Source: Sphingopyxis sp. (GTDB lineage: Bacteria; Pseudomonadota; Alphaproteobacteria; Sphingomonadales; Sphingomonadaceae). From it: a stretch of 37,151 nt of DNA. A program made the position numbers and the translations under genes. Positions 34,012-37,151 of the stretch are shown here, in pieces. Location of the stretch: positions 1 through 37,151 of the forward strand of contig JAEULK010000058.1 in assembly GCA_016793775.1 (NCBI GenBank), read 5' to 3'. The notes below the pieces were generated by a model. It was not told the origin of the DNA and ran no database searches. It worked only from the letters and a program-made list of their open reading frames with translations. Every line of letters starts with the position of its first letter. The first letter of the stretch is position 1.

Positions 34012-35379
34012 ATGCCGACGTTGTTTTTTGCCGACCTGGTGCGCGAGACGAGCGGCGCGACGGGCACGGGACCTTTTGCCCTGAGCGGCGCGGTGGCGGG
34101 GCATCGGCGCTTTGCCGATGTCGTGCCCGGGGGTGCGAGCTTTTACTATAGCATCGCCGGGGTGCGGCATGCGGGGGAGTGGGAGGTCGGAACCGGGTCG
34201 CTGGATGGCGAGGGGCGGCTGGTGCGCGGCGCCGTCGCGGCTTCGTCGAACGGCGGGGCGCCCGTCGGCTTTTCTTCGGGGGTGAAGACGGTCGCGCTGA
34301 CCGTCGGCGCGGGGTGGCTGACGGCGACCGATGTCGCGCTGGCCGCGGCCAATGCGGGCATCGCGGCCAATGGCGCGGGACTGAGCGTGGCGGGGGTGAC
34401 GATCGCGGCGCAGGGCGTCGCGATCGGCGCGGCGCAGGCGGCCATTGCCGCGCATGACGGCGCAATCGCGGGCAAGCAGCCGATCTCGACCGGGCATGGC
34501 GCGGCGACGTCGGTCGATGCGACCGACAGTGTAACGCTGCGGCGCGGCAGCGGCTGGGTGAATGCGCCGGCGACGGCGCTGGTGCATCAGCGGAGCGGCG
34601 GCGGTTTCGTCTGTGCGGGCAATCTGGGGATCGGCGACGAGACGCCGGGGCAGCGGCTGGTGGTCAAGGCCAGTTCGGCAGTCGACGGCAGCGCGCCGGT
34701 GGTGGTCGAGATCGCGGATACGCAGGCGGGCACCGCGGGCTGGACCGCCAACGCCGCCTTTGCCGCGATCAATTTCCGCAGCAGCGACGGCTCGGTAAGC
34801 GGCGCGGGGGTGCGCGCGCAGATCGCGGCGACGATGCCGGCGACGCATGGCGGACAAACCGACCTGAAGTTCAGCGTGTCGAACGCGGCGCTGCTCGACC
34901 GGTCGGCGGTGCTCGACACGGCGGGGCGGTTTCGTCCCGGCGCCGACAATTTGCAGACGCTGGGGATGAGCGGCTTTCGCTGGTCGACCGTCTATGCAGC
35001 GACAGGGACGATCAACACATCGGACGCGCGCGAGAAACAGTGGCGCGGCGCGGCGAGCGCGGCGGAGCTCCGCGCAGCGCGGCGGATATTGGGCGAGCTG
35101 GGGTTTTTTCAGTGGCACGATGCGATCGCGGCGAAGGGCGCCGATGGGGCGCGGCGGCACTTCGGGGTGCGGGCGCAGGCGGTGTGGGACATCATGGCCG
35201 ACGAAGGGCTGGTCGATCCGATCGATGGCGCGGGGCAGCCGGGGAACACGCCTTATGCCTTTTTGTGCTTCGACCGCTGGGTCGATGCGGACGGGGTGTG
35301 GCACGACCGCTTTGGAGTGCGCGGCGACCAACTGGCTTTGTTCCTGATCGCCGGGCTGGCGAGCGAGGTGGCGGCATGA
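34012..35379 (+). CDS. Tail-fibre-like protein with C-terminal S74 chaperone domain
   Basis: The 455-aa protein begins LFFADLVRETSGATGTGPFA, an opening shared by many phage tail proteins. A repetitive Ala/Gly-rich coiled middle follows (about 100-160), then a beta-rich part. From about residue 333 it has an intramolecular-chaperone (peptidase S74) domain with S337-D338 in INTSDAREK, which normally cleaves itself off after trimerisation. The C-terminal RRHFGVRAQAVWDIMADEGL fits S74. It probably forms a trimeric receptor-binding fibre. Its place, between capsid and head-connector genes, is unusual, and it is preceded by its own AAAGGA ribosome binding site after a terminator. Confidence 0.75.
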   Translation: MPTLFFADLVRETSGATGTGPFALSGAVAGHRRFADVVPGGASFYYSIAGVRHAGEWEVGTGSLDGEGRLVRGAVAASSNGGAPVGFSSGVKTVALTVGAGWLTATDVALAAANAGIAANGAGLSVAGVTIAAQGVAIGAAQAAIAAHDGAIAGKQPISTGHGAATSVDATDSVTLRRGSGWVNAPATALVHQRSGGGFVCAGNLGIGDETPGQRLVVKASSAVDGSAPVVVEIADTQAGTAGWTANAAFAAINFRSSDGSVSGAGVRAQIAATMPATHGGQTDLKFSVSNAALLDRSAVLDTAGRFRPGADNLQTLGMSGFRWSTVYAATGTINTSDAREKQWRGAASAAELRAARRILGELGFFQWHDAIAAKGADGARRHFGVRAQAVWDIMADEGLVDPIDGAGQPGNTPYAFLCFDRWVDADGVWHDRFGVRGDQLALFLIAGLASEVAA

Positions 35380-35564
35380 TCGGCAGGCGGGCGCTGGGCG
35401 CGGCGGCGGTCGGCGACACGGGCGTGCGCGACCTGGCGAGCGAATATCCGGGGCCGCGCGTGGGCGCGGTGCGCGGAGCGGAGCATGGGACGCGTGCGGG
35501 ATCGCAGCGCGGCGAACGCGCGGTGCGGGTGCGGCGGGATGCACGGGAGGAGCGAGCGATATGA
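35376..35564 (+). CDS. Small basic protein of unknown function (62 aa)
   Basis: ATG 35376 overlaps the tail-fibre stop and its TGA overlaps the next start (ATGA both times), so it is translationally coupled on both sides. The product is Arg/Gly-rich (MIGRRALGAAAVGDTGVRDL start) with no recognisable domain. High-GC composition can keep such a frame open by chance, so coding status rests on the packing alone. Confidence 0.45.
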   Translation: MIGRRALGAAAVGDTGVRDLASEYPGPRVGAVRGAEHGTRAGSQRGERAVRVRRDAREERAI

Positions 35565-35842
35565 GCCTGGTGATCAAGGATCCGGGGGCGCGGGTCGATT
35601 ATGCGGTCGATTGGGGCGATGCCTATGTCGATGAGCAGGTGATCGTCGAAGCGAGCTGGGCGGTCGAACCCGAGGTGGCGGGCGGTGTCGCGGTGTCGGG
35701 CGCGAGCCATGATCTGCTGCGCTGCGCCGCGACGCTGGAGGGCGGCATTGCGGGGGGCGTCTATCGCGTCACCAACCGGGTGACGCTGAGCGACGGGCAG
35801 ATCGATGAGCGGTCGTTGACCGTGCGGGTGGAGGAACGCTGA
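35561..35842 (+). CDS. Phage fibre-tail adaptor / cement-like protein
   Basis: The 93-aa all-beta protein reads SLVIKDPGARVDYAVDWGDA at the start and VYRVTNRVTLSDGQIDERSL near the end. This pattern is found in small immunoglobulin-like proteins annotated as phage cement or fibre-tail adaptor proteins (recalled). It sits beside a tail-fibre gene, so it may dock the fibre or decorate the head. The stop and the g6 start share one base (TGATG). Confidence 0.65.
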   Translation: MSLVIKDPGARVDYAVDWGDAYVDEQVIVEASWAVEPEVAGGVAVSGASHDLLRCAATLEGGIAGGVYRVTNRVTLSDGQIDERSLTVRVEER

Positions 35843-36399
35843 TGATCGTCGGAATCGACAAGGGCGCGGCGCCGGTTGGCGTTGCCGAGGCGAAGGCGTG
35901 GCTGCGGCTGGGCGGACCCCAGGACGATGCGGTGGTTGCGGGGCTGATCCGCAGCGCGGTGGATTTGTGCGAGGCCTTTACCGGGCAGATGCTGATCGCG
36001 CGGACGGTGACCGAGGAGGTGCCGCCGCGCGCCGGGGCGATCGTGCTGGCCAAAAGGCCGGTGGTCGCGATCGAGGCGGTGACGGGGCTGGTCGGCGAGG
36101 AGGAGGCGCCGCTGGGCGCGGAGGCCTGGCGCGTCGCGATCGACCGCGACGGCATGGCGCGGCTGTGGGTCGACGATCCCGGCGATGCGCAGCGGCTGCG
36201 CGTCGTGTATCGCGCCGGGCTGGCGGCGGAGGCGAATGGCGTGCCCGAGGCGATCCGCCAGGGCGTGGCACGGATGATCCAGCATCTGCACGGCGCGCGC
36301 GACGACGATGGAAAAGATGGGGGCGAGGTGCCGGCGATCATCGCGGCGCTGTGGCAGCCGTGGCGGCGGATCGGCCTGGGTGCGGACGTGCGGCGATGA
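35842..36399 (+). CDS. Head-tail connector protein (RcGTA g6-like)
   Basis: The 185-aa connector of the gp6 type shows VAEAKAWLRLGGPQDDAVVA, LIRSAVDLCEAFTGQMLI and the C-terminal AIRQGVARMIQHLHGARDDD. These are typical of the helical adaptor ring that binds the portal. The middle is beta-rich. A g7 (stopper) gene would normally follow, but the next gene is g8, overlapping by four bases. Confidence 0.85.
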   Translation: MIVGIDKGAAPVGVAEAKAWLRLGGPQDDAVVAGLIRSAVDLCEAFTGQMLIARTVTEEVPPRAGAIVLAKRPVVAIEAVTGLVGEEEAPLGAEAWRVAIDRDGMARLWVDDPGDAQRLRVVYRAGLAAEANGVPEAIRQGVARMIQHLHGARDDDGKDGGEVPAIIAALWQPWRRIGLGADVRR

Positions 36400-36785
36400 G
36401 CGCCGAACAGGCGCTGCGCGCCGCGGCGCTGGCGCTGCTGGCGGGCGATGCCGCGCTGGCGGCGCTGGTGCACGGCGTGTTCGACGGCGTGCCGGCGCGG
36501 GCGAGCGCGCCCTATCTCAGCGTCGGCGCAGCCGAGGGCAGCGATTGGGGGACCAAGGATGTCGCGGGACGCGAGGTGCGGCTGGTGCTGACCCTGGTCG
36601 GCGCGGGCGAGGCGGCTGGCGATGCGGCGGCGGCGCGGGTCGAGGCCTTGGTGCCGGGGCTGCGCGGCGATACCGGGGGCTGGCGGATCGTCGGGGCGCG
36701 GGTGGTGCGGACGCGGTTCGGCTTTGCCAAGGATGGCGGATGGCGGCACGAGATGGTGGTGCGGTGCCGGTGTCTGGTGGGGTGA
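36396..36785 (+). CDS. DUF3168 protein, tail terminator-like (RcGTA g8-like)
   Basis: The 129-aa protein reads LRAAALALLAGDAALAALVH then PYLSVGAAEGSDWGTKDVAG and TRFGFAKDGGWRHEMVVRCR, matching the DUF3168 family of GTA g8. Proteins of this type cap the tail tube at the head-proximal end. The tail-tube gene g9 expected next is not in the window; repeats and an insertion sequence follow instead. Confidence 0.85.
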   Translation: MSAEQALRAAALALLAGDAALAALVHGVFDGVPARASAPYLSVGAAEGSDWGTKDVAGREVRLVLTLVGAGEAAGDAAAARVEALVPGLRGDTGGWRIVGARVVRTRFGFAKDGGWRHEMVVRCRCLVG

Positions 36786-36793
36786 AGGCTATT

Positions 36794-36816
36794 CCCCTCC
36801 CTTCTTCTGGGAGGGG
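36794..36816. repeat. C-rich/G-rich hairpin after the g8-like gene
   Basis: CCCCTCCC (36794-36801) and GGGAGGGG (36809-36816) form a perfect 8-bp stem with loop TTCTTCT. It lies eight bases after the g8 stop. Confidence 0.65.
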
Positions 36817-36863
36817 TTAGGGGGGGGTCGCCGCAGGCGTTCTTTTTGGCCGCGGACCCACCC

Positions 36864-37011
36864 CTAGGGCCGATCGACATTCAGCCCTGACGGCCTGCAA
36901 ATGGCGGCTTTCCGCGCTTCCGGTGCTCACGTACTTTAAGTACGCTGCGCTCCGGGTCACGGAAAACCACCATTTTCGGCACGTCATCTTCTGAATGTCG
37001 ATCGGCCCTAG
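36864..37011. repeat. 148-bp palindromic (MITE-like) element
   Basis: The ends are perfect 21-bp inverted repeats (36864-36884 and 36991-37011, outer bases CTAGGGCCGATCGACATTCA on the left). The interior is a further imperfect palindrome centred near ACGTACTTTAAGTACGC. No coding frame is present. It looks like a non-autonomous dispersed repeat. Confidence 0.75.
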
Positions 37012-37018
37012 CTGCGAC

Positions 37019-37151
37019 TAGGCTCAGGACCTATTAAATTGTTTGCGCGACGGTTGGCAGGGTGATTCAAGGTTGCAGGAGGTGCAGCCATGAGTGATCT
37101 GTTGTTGCTGAGCGAGTCGCAGATGCGCCGGATCGAAGCGCATTTTCCGTT
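37019..37151 (+). mobile_element. IS5-family insertion sequence, left end (partial)
   Basis: From about 37019 the sequence (AGGCTCAGGACCTATTAAAT) resembles left ends of IS5-family elements of the IS427/IS1031 type and leads into a transposase gene at 37090. The exact left terminus and the target duplication cannot be fixed without the right end. Confidence 0.6.
37090..37151 (+). CDS. IS5-family transposase, N-terminal fragment
   Basis: The ATG at 37090 has GGAGG upstream. The 20 visible residues (MSDLLLLSESQMRRIEAHFP) match the usual start of IS5-family DDE transposases, which open MSD-x-L followed by QM-x-R-x-x-x-x-FP. The rest is outside the window, so completeness is unknown. Confidence 0.75.
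   Translation, partial: MSDLLLLSESQMRRIEAHFP

Noticed and set aside
28491-36785. Interpretation as an ordinary temperate prophage
   Set aside because: No integrase, repressor, lysis or attachment site is seen, and gene order and families follow the RcGTA-type head cluster; the part beyond the window could still change this.

Overview
The window reads as chromosomal DNA of a high-GC alphaproteobacterium of the order Sphingomonadales, probably close to Sphingopyxis. The basis is the general stress response genes (EcfG-type sigma factor, PhyR, HWE kinase), an alphaproteobacterial-type LexA box, a gene-transfer-agent-like structural cluster, and palindromic repeats of the kind seen in sphingomonads. 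The genus is inference; no rRNA or other taxonomic marker is present.

Layout. (1) 1-3737: regulatory block with the 3' end of an ECF sigma factor, convergent phyR behind a near-consensus EcfG-type promoter, a GAF-PAS-HWE histidine kinase and a Crp/Fnr regulator. (2) 3747-9060: a tightly coupled four-gene DNA repair operon (radical SAM protein, DUF4130-UdgX fusion, MBL/beta-CASP exonuclease, ATP-dependent DNA ligase) behind a perfect GTTC-N7-GTTC LexA box. (3) 9057-14927, minus strand: FMN-dependent L-lactate dehydrogenase; FAD-dependent oxidase with a Tat-like leader coupled to a mannose-6-phosphate isomerase; an amidohydrolase coupled to a 3-hydroxyisobutyrate-dehydrogenase-type reductase. 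(4) 14988-17344, plus strand: threonine ammonia-lyase, a 75-aa unknown protein, a thioesterase and a GNAT acetyltransferase. (5) 17346-19689: an S41 peptidase-MarR operon headed by a 38-bp perfect palindrome, divergent from a VOC-fold gene carrying two compensating frameshifts. (6) 19700-25479: exported S9 and M28 peptidases, a 2OG-Fe(II) oxygenase with a tandem repeat in its N-terminus, and polyphosphate kinase 2. (7) 25709-28323: a BsuBI/PstI-type restriction-modification pair, visibly AT-richer than its surroundings and probably acquired. (8) 28491-36785: GTA-like head genes in order g1, g2 (TerL), g3 (portal), DUF6127, g4 (protease), g5 (capsid), then an unusual tail-fibre/small ORF/adaptor insert, then g6 and g8. 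(9) 36786-37151: a hairpin, a 148-bp palindromic element and the start of an IS5-family element.

Most promising points: the LexA box ahead of a repair operon joining the rSAM/UdgX pair to the ligase-associated exonuclease and ligase; the 38-bp operator-like palindrome of the S41-MarR operon; and a GTA-like cluster with palindromic repeats at nearly every gap, one pair of which lies in frame at the N-terminus of the prohead protease. All functional calls rest on reading motifs by eye; no database search was run.
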